The position numbers and the translations under genes were made by a program. Under the pieces are notes generated by a model. That model was not told where the DNA came from, did no database searches, and saw only the letters and a program-made list of their open reading frames with translations. A stretch of DNA of 22,477 bases from Pseudomonas sp. UBA4617 (GTDB lineage: Bacteria; Pseudomonadota; Gammaproteobacteria; Pseudomonadales; Pseudomonadaceae), in NCBI RefSeq assembly GCF_002386445.1, contig NZ_DGIR01000011.1:1-22477 (forward strand), written 5' to 3'. Below are positions 14,985 to 22,457 of the stretch, piece after piece (positions within the stretch are counted from its first letter, which is position 1; every line of letters starts with the position of its first letter).

Positions 14985-15443
14985 ATGGACAGCTTCGACC
15001 AGCACATTCTCACCCTGCTTCAGCGCGACGCGGCAATCTCGCTCAAGGACCTGGCCGAGGCCGTCAACCTGTCCACTACCCCCTGCTGGAAGCGGGTCAG
15101 GCGCCTGGAGGAAGAAGGCTACATCGTCGGCCGGGTCGCCTTGCTCGACCCTGAACGGCTGGGGCTCGGGCTGACCGTGTTCGTCCAGCTCAAGACCCAG
15201 CGCCACGACAGCGCCTGGCTGGAACAGTTTGCCGCGACCGTGACCGGCTTCGAGGAGGTGATGGAGTGCTATCGCATGTCGGGGGACTGGGACTACATGC
15301 TGCGGGTGGTGGTGGGTGATATCGCTGCATACGACCGGTTCTACAAGAAGCTCATCACTCGCACCGAGGGGCTTTCCAACATTACCTCCAGTTTTGCCAT
15401 GGAGCAGATGAAGTACACCACGGCCTACCCGGTTTCTCGCTAA
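14985..15443 (+). CDS. Lrp/AsnC-family regulator, DecR-like
   Basis: A 152-residue transcription factor. The winged helix-turn-helix spans about 5-60, with KDLAEAVNLSTTPCWKRVRRLEEEG at 21-45, and the RAM effector/oligomerisation domain follows from about 65. Its resemblance to E. coli DecR (YbaO, the cysteine-responsive activator of cysteine desulfidase) is striking: the same 152-residue length, the TTPCWKR recognition helix, GRVALLDPE, and the C-terminal SSFAMEQMKYTT. I therefore chose ATG 14985 over GTG 14952, which would add 11 residues. It is divergent from the PLP lyase, its likely target. The cysteine response is inferred from similarity. Confidence 0.9.
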   Translation: MDSFDQHILTLLQRDAAISLKDLAEAVNLSTTPCWKRVRRLEEEGYIVGRVALLDPERLGLGLTVFVQLKTQRHDSAWLEQFAATVTGFEEVMECYRMSGDWDYMLRVVVGDIAAYDRFYKKLITRTEGLSNITSSFAMEQMKYTTAYPVSR

Positions 15444-15464
15444 CCGGGCTGCTGTGTCGCGAAA

Positions 15465-15481
15465 GGGCCGCACAACGGCCC
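15465..15481. terminator. Hairpin between convergent regulator and oxidoreductase genes
   Basis: GGGCCG and CGGCCC flank a CACAA loop in the 57-bp gap between two convergent stops. Only TTT follows on the minus strand, so it is a weak intrinsic terminator at best. It adjoins the second-type REP core at 15453-15465. Confidence 0.4.
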
Positions 15482-15500
15482 GATCCCGCAAACGCCTCAT

Positions 15501-17831
15501 TCAGCTTGCAGTGTTGACCGCCGCAATCCGGTTCCCTGCCCGGGCCTTCTCGACCTTGATCGCCACGAACTTCGAGGTCGGCGTAAAAGTCCCCTCGCCA
15601 TAGCTGTCCAGCGGTACCAGCGGGTTGGTTTCCGGGTAATAGGCCGCCGCCTGCCCTTCCGGCACGTCGTACGCCACCAGGCGGAAGCCCGACACGCGCC
15701 GCTCCACGCCATCCTCCCACAGCGACACCAGGTCCACCTGCTCGCCCGGCTCGAAGCCCATCCGGCGGATGTCGACCGCGTTGACGAACACCACTTCACG
15801 CAGGCCGAACACCCCGCGATAGCGGTCGTCCAGGCCATACAGGGTGGTGTTGTACTGGTCGTGCGAGCGCAGGGTCTGCAGGATCAGGTCGGGCTTGTCA
15901 CCGCGCGCCAGCACCTTGGCATTCACCAGTTGTTGCGGCAACAACTGCGGGCTGAAGCGCGCCTTGCCGGTGGCCGTGCGCCATTTACGCTCGGCTGCAT
16001 GGTTACCGAGGTGGAAGCCGCCCGGGTGCTGCAGACGCTCGTTGAAGTCGGCGAAGCCGGGGATAACATCGGCGATCATGTTGCGGATGCGCCCGTAATC
16101 GGCAACCGCGTACTCCCAGTCGATCGGCCGCCCGCCCAGGGTCGCCTGGGCCATGCCGGCGATGATCCACGGCTCCGAACGCAGGTGCGGCGAACGCGGG
16201 CGCAGCTGGCCGTGGGAAAGGTGCACCATGCTGAACGTGTCCTCCACGGTCACGCCTTGCGGCCCGCTGGCCTGCAGGTCGATTTCGGTACGGCCCAGGC
16301 ATGGCAGGATCAGCGCGTCGCGGCCAGTGACCAGGTGCGAGCGGTTGAGCTTGGTGGAAATCTGCACGGTCAGTGCGCAGTTGCGCAGTGCCGCATGGGT
16401 GCGCGGCGTGTCCGGCGTGGCCTGGGCAAAGTTGCCGCCCAGGCCGATGAACACCTTGGCCCGCCCTTCTTCCATGGCCTTGATCGCCAGCACCGCGTTG
16501 TGCCCATGCGCCCGTGGCACGCGGAAGCGGAAGCGCTTTTCCAGGGCGTCGAGCAGCGCCGGCCTAGGCTTTTCGTCGATGCCCATGGTGCGATCGCCCT
16601 GCACATTGCTGTGGCCACGCACCGGCGACAGGCCGGCACCGGGTTTGCCGACGTTGCCGCGCAGCAGCTGCAGGTTGACGATTTCCTGTACGGTTGCCAC
16701 CGAGTGACGGTGCTGGGTGACACCCATGGCCCAGCACATGATCACCCGCTCGGCCTTGCGGTACATGCGCGCGGCCAGCTCGATCTCGGCCTGGGTCAGC
16801 CCCGATTGCGCGACGATGTGCGCCCACGGCGTGGCGTCCAGGATGTCCAGGTAGGCGTCGATGCCGCTGGTATGCTCGGCAATGAAGGCATGGTCGAACA
16901 CCGCCGGTTCGCCGTTGGCCTGGGCTTCGCGCTCCCATTGCAGCAAGTACTTGGCCATGCCGCGCAGTACCGCCATGTCGCCGCCCAGGGCCGGGCGGAA
17001 GTAGGCCGTGTTGGTTGGTTCGGAGCCATTGCTGAGCATCTCGAACGGGTGCTGCGGGTGCTGGAAGCGCTCCAGGCCGCGCTCTTTCAGCGGGTTGAAG
17101 CAGACCACCTGGGCTCCGCGCTTGACCGCTTCACGCAACGGTTCGAGCATACGCGGGTGGTTGGTGCCGGGGTTCTGGCCAATGACGAAGATGGCATCGG
17201 CCAGTTCCAGGTCGTGGAACACCACCGTGCCCTTGCCCACGCCGAGGGTTTCCGCCATGCCCACGCCACTGGCTTCGTGGCACATGTTCGAGCAGTCGGG
17301 GAAGTTGTTGGTGCCGTAGGCACGCACGAACAGCTGGTAGAGGAACGCCGCTTCGTTGCTGGCCCGGCCCGAGGTATAGAACTCGGCCTGGTCGGGCGAG
17401 TCGAGCGCCTGCAGGTGCTGGGCGACCAGAACGAAAGCCGCTTCCCAGCTGGTTTCGACATAGTGGTCGGTGGCTGCATCGTAACGCATCGGATGGGTCA
17501 GCCGGCCTTGGTACTCCAACCAGTAGTCGCTCTGCGCGGCCAGCGCGCTGACGCTGTACCTGGCGAAGAACGCCGGGTCTACCGAGCGGCCGGTGGCTTC
17601 CCAGTTGACCGCCTTGGCACCGTTTTCGCAGAACTTGACCATGTCGTTTTCCGGCGACTCGCCCCAGGCGCAGCCGGGGCAGTCGAAGCCGCCGTTCTGG
17701 TTGGTCTTGAGCATGGCCCGCAGGTTCTTGAAGGCATTGTCGCTGCCCAGCCAGCTTTTGGTCACGCTCTTGAGCGCCCCCCAGCCGGCGGCGGCGCCCT
17801 TGTAGTCGCGAATATGTCGGTCCTGGCTCAT
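15501..17831 (-). CDS. FdhF/YdeP-family molybdopterin oxidoreductase
   Basis: A 776-residue cytoplasmic oxidoreductase of the DMSO-reductase superfamily, resembling E. coli YdeP and the formate dehydrogenase alpha-like group. It should bind bis-MGD molybdenum. DCSNMCHEASG (179-189) aligns with the formate dehydrogenase H segment CARV-Sec-H, which puts Cys184 as the Mo ligand and His185 as its partner. The iron-sulfur region shows only CPGC (51-54) and Cys68, fewer than the usual four cysteines, so a cubane with an unusual ligand or none is possible. GAGGAT supports the ATG at 17831. No Tat signal is seen. It diverges from moaA, which makes its cofactor. The substrate is unknown, although YdeP has been linked to acid resistance. 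Confidence 0.9.
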   Translation of the reverse strand: MSQDRHIRDYKGAAAGWGALKSVTKSWLGSDNAFKNLRAMLKTNQNGGFDCPGCAWGESPENDMVKFCENGAKAVNWEATGRSVDPAFFARYSVSALAAQSDYWLEYQGRLTHPMRYDAATDHYVETSWEAAFVLVAQHLQALDSPDQAEFYTSGRASNEAAFLYQLFVRAYGTNNFPDCSNMCHEASGVGMAETLGVGKGTVVFHDLELADAIFVIGQNPGTNHPRMLEPLREAVKRGAQVVCFNPLKERGLERFQHPQHPFEMLSNGSEPTNTAYFRPALGGDMAVLRGMAKYLLQWEREAQANGEPAVFDHAFIAEHTSGIDAYLDILDATPWAHIVAQSGLTQAEIELAARMYRKAERVIMCWAMGVTQHRHSVATVQEIVNLQLLRGNVGKPGAGLSPVRGHSNVQGDRTMGIDEKPRPALLDALEKRFRFRVPRAHGHNAVLAIKAMEEGRAKVFIGLGGNFAQATPDTPRTHAALRNCALTVQISTKLNRSHLVTGRDALILPCLGRTEIDLQASGPQGVTVEDTFSMVHLSHGQLRPRSPHLRSEPWIIAGMAQATLGGRPIDWEYAVADYGRIRNMIADVIPGFADFNERLQHPGGFHLGNHAAERKWRTATGKARFSPQLLPQQLVNAKVLARGDKPDLILQTLRSHDQYNTTLYGLDDRYRGVFGLREVVFVNAVDIRRMGFEPGEQVDLVSLWEDGVERRVSGFRLVAYDVPEGQAAAYYPETNPLVPLDSYGEGTFTPTSKFVAIKVEKARAGNRIAAVNTAS

Positions 17832-17894
17832 GCGCTGAATCCTCACGCTTCGATGCTTTTTTTCAGCCTATGGAGCGCGGGGTAGAGCCGTCCA

Positions 17895-17930
17895 ATCGAA
17901 AGATCTTACGGCGTGATAAGCGCTTTCGAT
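17895..17930. promoter_or_regulatory. Inverted repeat in the oxidoreductase/moaA intergenic region
   Basis: ATCGAAAG (17895-17902) and CTTTCGAT (17923-17930) are exact complements separated by 20 bases, inside the 214-bp gap between the two divergent genes. The half-site spacing (28 bases start to start) suits a dimeric regulator binding one face of the helix. Confidence 0.35.
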
Positions 17931-17984
17931 CATGCGCCGGGGGTGATGATAGAAGCGGTCGATCAAATGGTCGGGCAAAGCAAT

Positions 17985-18013
17985 TTGACGGCCTTGCCCC
18001 CAGGTTATAGCTT
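17985..18013 (+). promoter_or_regulatory. Candidate promoter for moaA
   Basis: TTGACG (17985-17990), a 17-base spacer and TAGCTT (18008-18013) fit a moderate sigma-70 promoter 32 bases before the moaA GTG. TATAGC two bases earlier is a better -10 by sequence but gives a 15-base spacer. Confidence 0.35.
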
Positions 18014-18045
18014 GGAGTGCAGTCCCAACCCATTCGAGGGCGAAC

Positions 18046-19050
18046 GTGGAACAGAACAGCCGGGCCCTGATCGACGGCTTCAACCGGAAAATCGACTACC
18101 TGCGGATGTCGGTCACCGATCGCTGCGACTTCCGCTGTGTGTACTGCATGGCCGAAGACATGCAGTTTCTGCCACGCCAGCAAATCCTCAGCCTCGAAGA
18201 GCTGTTCGCGGTGGCCGAGCGATTCGTCGCCCTCGGCACCCGCAAGATCCGCCTGACCGGTGGCGAACCGCTGGTGCGCCAGGGCATCGTCGACCTGTGC
18301 GGGCGCATTGCCGCCCTGCCCGGTTTGCGCGAGTTGTGCCTGACCAGCAATGGTTCGCAACTCGGGCGCCTGGCCCAGCCACTGTTCGACGCCGGCGTGA
18401 CACGCTTGAACATCAGCCTCGACAGCCTGGATGCCGAGCGCTTCAGGCAGCTGACCCGTACTGGTGACCTGCACCAGGTGATTGCTGGCATCGACGCTGC
18501 GCGCCATGCCGGTTTCCAGCGCACCAAGCTCAATTGCGTAGTGCTCAAGGGCCGCAACGACCACGAACTGGTCGACCTGGTCCGCTTTGCCATCGACCGC
18601 GAGTTGGACATCACCTTCATCGAGGAGATGCCGCTGGGCGTGATCGAGGAACATGAGCGCGGCGAGTCGTTCTGTTCCAGCGACGAGGTCCGCGCGCGTC
18701 TGGCCGAGCAGTTCACCCTGATCGAATCCACCGAATCGTCGCAAGGCCCGGCGCGCTATTGGCGCCTGGCCGAAGCCGGCAACACCCGCATCGGTTTCAT
18801 TTCACCGCACAGCCACAACTTCTGCGCCACCTGCAACCGCGTGCGCCTCACCGTCGAAGGCCGCCTGCTGCTGTGCCTGGGCAACGAACACTCGGTGGAC
18901 CTCAAGCAGGTGCTGCGCGCTCACCCAGGCAACCCCGAACGCCTGGAACAGGCCATTCGCGACTCGCTGCACCTCAAACCCTACCGCCATCACTTCGAAG
19001 TCGGTGGCGATGTGCAGATCCTGCGCTTCATGAACATGACTGGCGGCTAG
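18046..19050 (+). CDS. moaA: GTP 3',8-cyclase MoaA
   Basis: A 334-residue radical SAM enzyme that converts GTP to 3',8-cyclo-7,8-dihydro-GTP, the first step of molybdenum cofactor synthesis. Cys27, Cys31 and Cys34 (CDFRCVYC) hold the SAM cluster. Cys260, Cys263 and Cys277 (CATCNRVR...LLLC) hold the C-terminal substrate cluster. The final Gly-Gly needed for catalysis in this family is present (NMTGG). Translation starts at GTG, with GAGGG upstream. It is divergent from the molybdenum oxidoreductase and followed 20 bp later by the bestrophin-like gene. Other moa/moe genes are not here, so this may be one of several moaA copies. Confidence 0.96.
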   Translation: MEQNSRALIDGFNRKIDYLRMSVTDRCDFRCVYCMAEDMQFLPRQQILSLEELFAVAERFVALGTRKIRLTGGEPLVRQGIVDLCGRIAALPGLRELCLTSNGSQLGRLAQPLFDAGVTRLNISLDSLDAERFRQLTRTGDLHQVIAGIDAARHAGFQRTKLNCVVLKGRNDHELVDLVRFAIDRELDITFIEEMPLGVIEEHERGESFCSSDEVRARLAEQFTLIESTESSQGPARYWRLAEAGNTRIGFISPHSHNFCATCNRVRLTVEGRLLLCLGNEHSVDLKQVLRAHPGNPERLEQAIRDSLHLKPYRHHFEVGGDVQILRFMNMTGG

Positions 19051-19070
19051 GCGCCCGTCTCTGGATTGCC

Positions 19071-19970
19071 ATGATCGTCCACCCCGCTCCTGATGTGCTG
19101 CGTGTGCTGTTCACCCTCAAGGGTTCGATCGTCAAGCGCATTGCCCTGCGCTGCCTGATGATCACTCTGCTGGCCGCGCTGATCGTGCTGGTCGAACGGC
19201 ATTTCCCGGCGTTTTTCTACCCGGTCAGCGCCACCCCGTTTACCCTGCTGGGCCTGTCGCTGTCGATTTTCATGAGCTTTCGCAACAACGCCTGCTACGA
19301 CCGTTGGTGGGAGGGGCGCAAGGCCTGGGGCAAGCTGATCATCGAAACCCGCTCGTTCGTGCGCGAAAGCCTGGTCATCGCCGACCCGGCCCTGCGCGCC
19401 GAGCTGTTGCGCGACCTGTGCGGGTTTGCCCATGCGCTGAATGCGCACCTGCGCAACGAGGACGAACTGGCGGCTGCCAGGCCCTGGCTGGCCCGGCCCG
19501 AAGCGCTTGGCAACCACAATGTGTGCGACGCCATCCTGCGCGAAGTCGGCGGGCACTGCTCGCGGCTGGCAACACAGCAGCAGATCAGTGACTGGCGCTA
19601 CAGCCTGCTGGAGCAGCGCCTGGTGGGCCTGACCGAAGTGCAGGCCACCTGCGAGCGTATCAAGGGCACGCCGTTGCCGTTCCCCTACACGCTGTTGCTG
19701 CATCGCACCATCTATATCTTCTGTCTGTTGCTGCCGTTTGCCCTGGCCGAACCGCTGGGTTGGCTGGCGCCATTGTTCACCACCATCGTGGGGTACACCT
19801 TTTTCGGGCTGGATGCGATCGGCAACGAGCTGGAAGACCCGTTCGGGCGCGATGAAAACGATTTGCCGACCGATGCCCTGGTGCGCACCGTGGAGCGCGA
19901 TGTACTGGCTGGCTTGGGCGAACAACAGCTGCCGCCGGCGTTGTTGCCGGTGGGCCATGTATTGAGCTGA
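19071..19970 (+). CDS. Bestrophin-like (YneE/UPF0187) membrane protein
   Basis: A 299-residue bacterial bestrophin homologue, a family of pentameric ion channels in the inner membrane. Family features include hydrophobic segments at about 26-42 and 52-70, followed by SFRNNACYDRWWEGRKAWGKLI (69-90, quoted in parts: FRNNACYDRWW, EGRKAW). There is a cytoplasmic helical middle, two further membrane segments at about 208-245, and the conserved GLDAIGNELEDPFG near 250-263. It starts 20 bp after moaA and is probably co-transcribed with it. No ribosome binding site stands out. Ion selectivity cannot be read from the sequence, and a link to molybdenum metabolism is only positional. Confidence 0.88.
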   Translation: MIVHPAPDVLRVLFTLKGSIVKRIALRCLMITLLAALIVLVERHFPAFFYPVSATPFTLLGLSLSIFMSFRNNACYDRWWEGRKAWGKLIIETRSFVRESLVIADPALRAELLRDLCGFAHALNAHLRNEDELAAARPWLARPEALGNHNVCDAILREVGGHCSRLATQQQISDWRYSLLEQRLVGLTEVQATCERIKGTPLPFPYTLLLHRTIYIFCLLLPFALAEPLGWLAPLFTTIVGYTFFGLDAIGNELEDPFGRDENDLPTDALVRTVERDVLAGLGEQQLPPALLPVGHVLS

Positions 19971-19983
19971 CAGAATGCCGTGG

Positions 19984-20094
19984 CCTGTGCCGGCCCTTTC
20001 GCGGGTTAAACCCGCTCCCACAGGGCCCTCACAGGTTTCAAACCCTGCACGGTACCTGTGGGAGCGGGTCTACCCACGAAGAGGCCGGTACAGG
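19984..20094. repeat. Inverted pair of REP elements
   Basis: A copy at 19984-20024, with one extra T in GCGGGTTAAACCC, faces a copy at 20055-20094 that carries substitutions (GGGTCTACCCACGAAG). The pair lies between the convergent bestrophin-like and moaB genes and can form a long imperfect hairpin. Confidence 0.88.
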
Positions 20095-20101
20095 AGAAAA
20101 C

Positions 20102-20641
20102 TCAGCTCCGGCTGGCGCAGGCCTGGATCGGCTTCAGGTGCTTGACGAAGTTGCACGGCCGGTGCCGCGCATCCAGCTGCTCCGCCAGGATCCCCTCCCA
20201 CGCCGTCCGGCAAGCCCCGGTGGAGCCTGGCAGGCAACAGACCAGGGTGCGGTTGGCCAGCCCGGCGAACGCGCGGCTCTGCACGGTCGAGGTGCCGATA
20301 TCCAGGATCGACAAGGCCCGGAACAGCTCGCCAAACCCGTCGATGCGCTTGTCCAGCAGGCACTCGACCGCCTCCGGCGTGCTGTCGCGTTCGGTAAAAC
20401 CGGTACCACCGGTGACCAGCACCACCTGCACCTGGTCGTCGGCGATCCAGGTAGCGACCTGGGCGCGGATCCTGTACAGGTCGTCCTTGAGCAGCGCCCG
20501 CGCCACCAGACGGTGGCCGACCTCCACCGCGCGGCTGGCCAGCAGCTCGCCGGAGGTGTCGTTGGCATAGGTACGGGTGTCGCTGACAGTCAGCACGGCG
20601 ATATTGAGCGGTACGAAGACCGCGTCGGCTTGGACGCGCAC
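20102..20641 (-). CDS. moaB: Molybdenum cofactor biosynthesis protein MoaB
   Basis: A 179-residue MoaB/Mog-fold protein of the molybdopterin-binding family. The nucleotide/pterin loop VLVTGGTGFTERDSTPEA is at 74-91, LPGSTGAC at 137-144, and the N-terminal strand reads PLNIAVLTVSDTRT. In bacteria with MogA, MoaB is often a paralogue whose own adenylylation activity is uncertain. The start is decided by the sequence: GTG at 20641 has AAGGAG eight bases upstream and matches the family N-terminus (VQxDxxFVPLN). The longer open frame to 20731 lacks such a site. It faces moaA across the bestrophin-like gene and a REP pair. The LysR gene is divergent. Confidence 0.93.
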   Translation of the reverse strand: MRVQADAVFVPLNIAVLTVSDTRTYANDTSGELLASRAVEVGHRLVARALLKDDLYRIRAQVATWIADDQVQVVLVTGGTGFTERDSTPEAVECLLDKRIDGFGELFRALSILDIGTSTVQSRAFAGLANRTLVCCLPGSTGACRTAWEGILAEQLDARHRPCNFVKHLKPIQACASRS

Positions 20642-20781
20642 GGCGAAGCTCCTTCTGTGGCATTCCAGCCACGCTAGAGGCATGGCCCAGGGGCGTCCAA
20701 TCGATATGGCGTACCGGCTGATCAATGACATCTATCGCAGACGTGGGTTAAGGTCTGCACAACCCGATACTAGGCACGTTC

Positions 20782-21669
20782 ATGGACATCAAGCAGCTCA
20801 AGTTCCTCATCGCCCTCGACCAGACCCGCCACTTCGGCCAGGCCGCGGCGCTGTGCCATATTACCCAGCCGACGCTGTCCATGCGCCTGCGCAACCTGGA
20901 GGACGAACTTGACCTGGTGCTGGTCAAGCGCGGCCAGCGTTTCGAAGGCTTCACCGAAGCCGGCGAGCGCATCCTGGCCTGGGCCCGCACCTTGCTCGCC
21001 GCCCATGACGGCCTGCAGGCCGAGGCCGCCAGTTGCCGTGGCCAGGTGGTCGGCAGCCTGCGCCTGGGCACGGTGCCGCTGGCCAGCTTCAACCCCATGC
21101 ACCTGCTGCTGCCGTTGCGTGAAAAATATCCCGAGCTGCACTTCCAGCTCAGCTCGCTGAGCTCGGAGCAGGTCATCGACGGGCTCAGCCGCAACCAGCT
21201 CGACCTTGGCATCTGTTACCTGGACCAGGTCAACACCAGCTTCTTCGAAGTGATCGAACTGGGTACTACCACCATGGGCCTGCTGCACGATACACGGCAC
21301 TTCCAGTTCGCCAACGACACCCTGCGCTGGGACGAACTCGGCGGCATTCCGCTGGGGCTGTTGAGCAAGGGCATGCACTACCGCCAGTCGCTGGACCTGA
21401 GTTTCCGCAGCCGCGGCCTGGAGCCGAATGCAGTGCTCGAAAGCGACTCCAGCTTCCAGCTGATCCAGGCTATCAACACCGGCATGTGCTGCGCGGTCAT
21501 GCCGCTGGACTGCGGCCTGGAAGACCTCAGCGAGCACCTGCGCATCCTGCCGGTGGCCGACGCCGCCATCCACAGCCCGGTAGGCCTGCTGCTGCGCCGC
21601 AGCGAGCCACGTTCGGCGATTGCCGAGCAGTGCTTTGATGAGGCACGGGCGTTGTTTCAACTCGGCTGA
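20782..21669 (+). CDS. LysR-family transcriptional regulator
   Basis: A 295-residue LTTR. The N-terminal winged helix-turn-helix covers about residues 2-60, with FGQAAALCHITQPTLSMRLRNLE at 18-40. A linker helix follows, and the effector-binding domain runs from about 90 (GSLRLGTVPLASFNP) to the end. The effector is not deducible. It is divergent from moaB with 140 bp between starts, so by the usual LTTR arrangement it may control moaB or itself. Its last 13 bases overlap the 3' end of the convergent AraC-type gene. No strong ribosome binding site precedes the ATG. Confidence 0.92.
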   Translation: MDIKQLKFLIALDQTRHFGQAAALCHITQPTLSMRLRNLEDELDLVLVKRGQRFEGFTEAGERILAWARTLLAAHDGLQAEAASCRGQVVGSLRLGTVPLASFNPMHLLLPLREKYPELHFQLSSLSSEQVIDGLSRNQLDLGICYLDQVNTSFFEVIELGTTTMGLLHDTRHFQFANDTLRWDELGGIPLGLLSKGMHYRQSLDLSFRSRGLEPNAVLESDSSFQLIQAINTGMCCAVMPLDCGLEDLSEHLRILPVADAAIHSPVGLLLRRSEPRSAIAEQCFDEARALFQLG

Positions 21670-22439
21670 CTGCTGGTCGCCTGCCGATACTGCCGCGGCG
21701 TAAAGCCGGTCAGCTGCTTGAACTGGCGGCTGAAGGCGCTGTGGTCGGTATAGCCGCAGCGCATGGCCACTTCGGTGATCGGCAGGTCTGAATGCAGCAG
21801 GCGATGGGCATGTTCCAGGCGCGCCTTGTGGATCATCTGCCGTGGCGTGAGGTGGAACACCCGCTTGCAATAGCGCTCCAGCTGAGCCACGGAAATGCCG
21901 GCGATGCGGGTCAGCTCGCGCATGCTGATCGGTTGGTGGAAATGCTGGCGGATGTGCTCGTCCACCGCAGCCAGGCGCTGGTAGGCCGGGTGGGTGTCGG
22001 CGGCTGACTGCAGGTCGACCGAGATGCCGACCAGGCCGATGATAGCCCCTGCCAGGTTGTACAGCGGACGCTTGTGCGTCAGGCACCAGCCGGGCTCGCG
22101 GCTGCCGTACAGGTGCAGCTCCAGCTGGTCCTCCAGCACCAGGCCTTCCTTGAGCACGCGCCGATCCTGCTCGGTGTAGCCGGGGCCCAGCTGCGCCGGG
22201 AACACTTCAGCGCTGGTCTTGCCCAGCAGCGGTTGCAGGCGCTTGAGGCCGCAACGCCGGACCAGGGTGTCGTTGGCCAGCACGTAGCGGGCAGCCGGGT
22301 CCTTGATGAAGATCGCGGCGTTGGGGATGGCGTCGAGGATCGGCAACAGCAGCGCCACACCGGCCAGCAGGGCCTCGAGGTTGGCGGGGCGGTGCTGGTC
22401 GAGGGCCTGGTACAGGGTTGCCAGGGGGGTGTGGGTCAT
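21657..22439 (-). CDS. PAS-domain AraC-family transcriptional regulator
   Basis: A 260-residue regulator with a PAS sensor domain at about 33-145 (ILDAIPNAAIFIKDPAARYVLAND at its start, GAIIGLVGISVDL at its end) and a C-terminal AraC/XylS double helix-turn-helix at 155-255. The first HTH is around MRELTRIAGISVAQLERYCK, the second around ITEVAMRCGYTDHSAFSRQF. The AraC signature near 195-240 is intact. PAS-AraC proteins often sense a small metabolite for a neighbouring catabolic operon, but the expected target would lie beyond the right end of the window. It converges on the LysR gene with a 13-bp overlap. Confidence 0.92.
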   Translation of the reverse strand: MTHTPLATLYQALDQHRPANLEALLAGVALLLPILDAIPNAAIFIKDPAARYVLANDTLVRRCGLKRLQPLLGKTSAEVFPAQLGPGYTEQDRRVLKEGLVLEDQLELHLYGSREPGWCLTHKRPLYNLAGAIIGLVGISVDLQSAADTHPAYQRLAAVDEHIRQHFHQPISMRELTRIAGISVAQLERYCKRVFHLTPRQMIHKARLEHAHRLLHSDLPITEVAMRCGYTDHSAFSRQFKQLTGFTPRQYRQATSSQPS

Positions 22440-22457
22440 CTGCTCTATCTCGGTTTG

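Noticed and set aside
17255..17300. Selenocysteine at the molybdenum site of the formate dehydrogenase-like enzyme
   Set aside because: The codon at the aligned position is a Cys codon (in DCSNMCHE), with no in-frame UGA.
15861..17885. Long open frame (about 674 codons) on the plus strand through the molybdopterin oxidoreductase gene
   Set aside because: It is antisense to a well-conserved gene, its translation resembles no family, and it arises from strong third-position GC bias.
17985..18030. MerR-type operator with long promoter spacer upstream of moaA
   Set aside because: CCTTGCCCCCAGGTTATAG is reminiscent of CueR-type sites, but the second palindrome arm is not complementary and no MerR gene is nearby.
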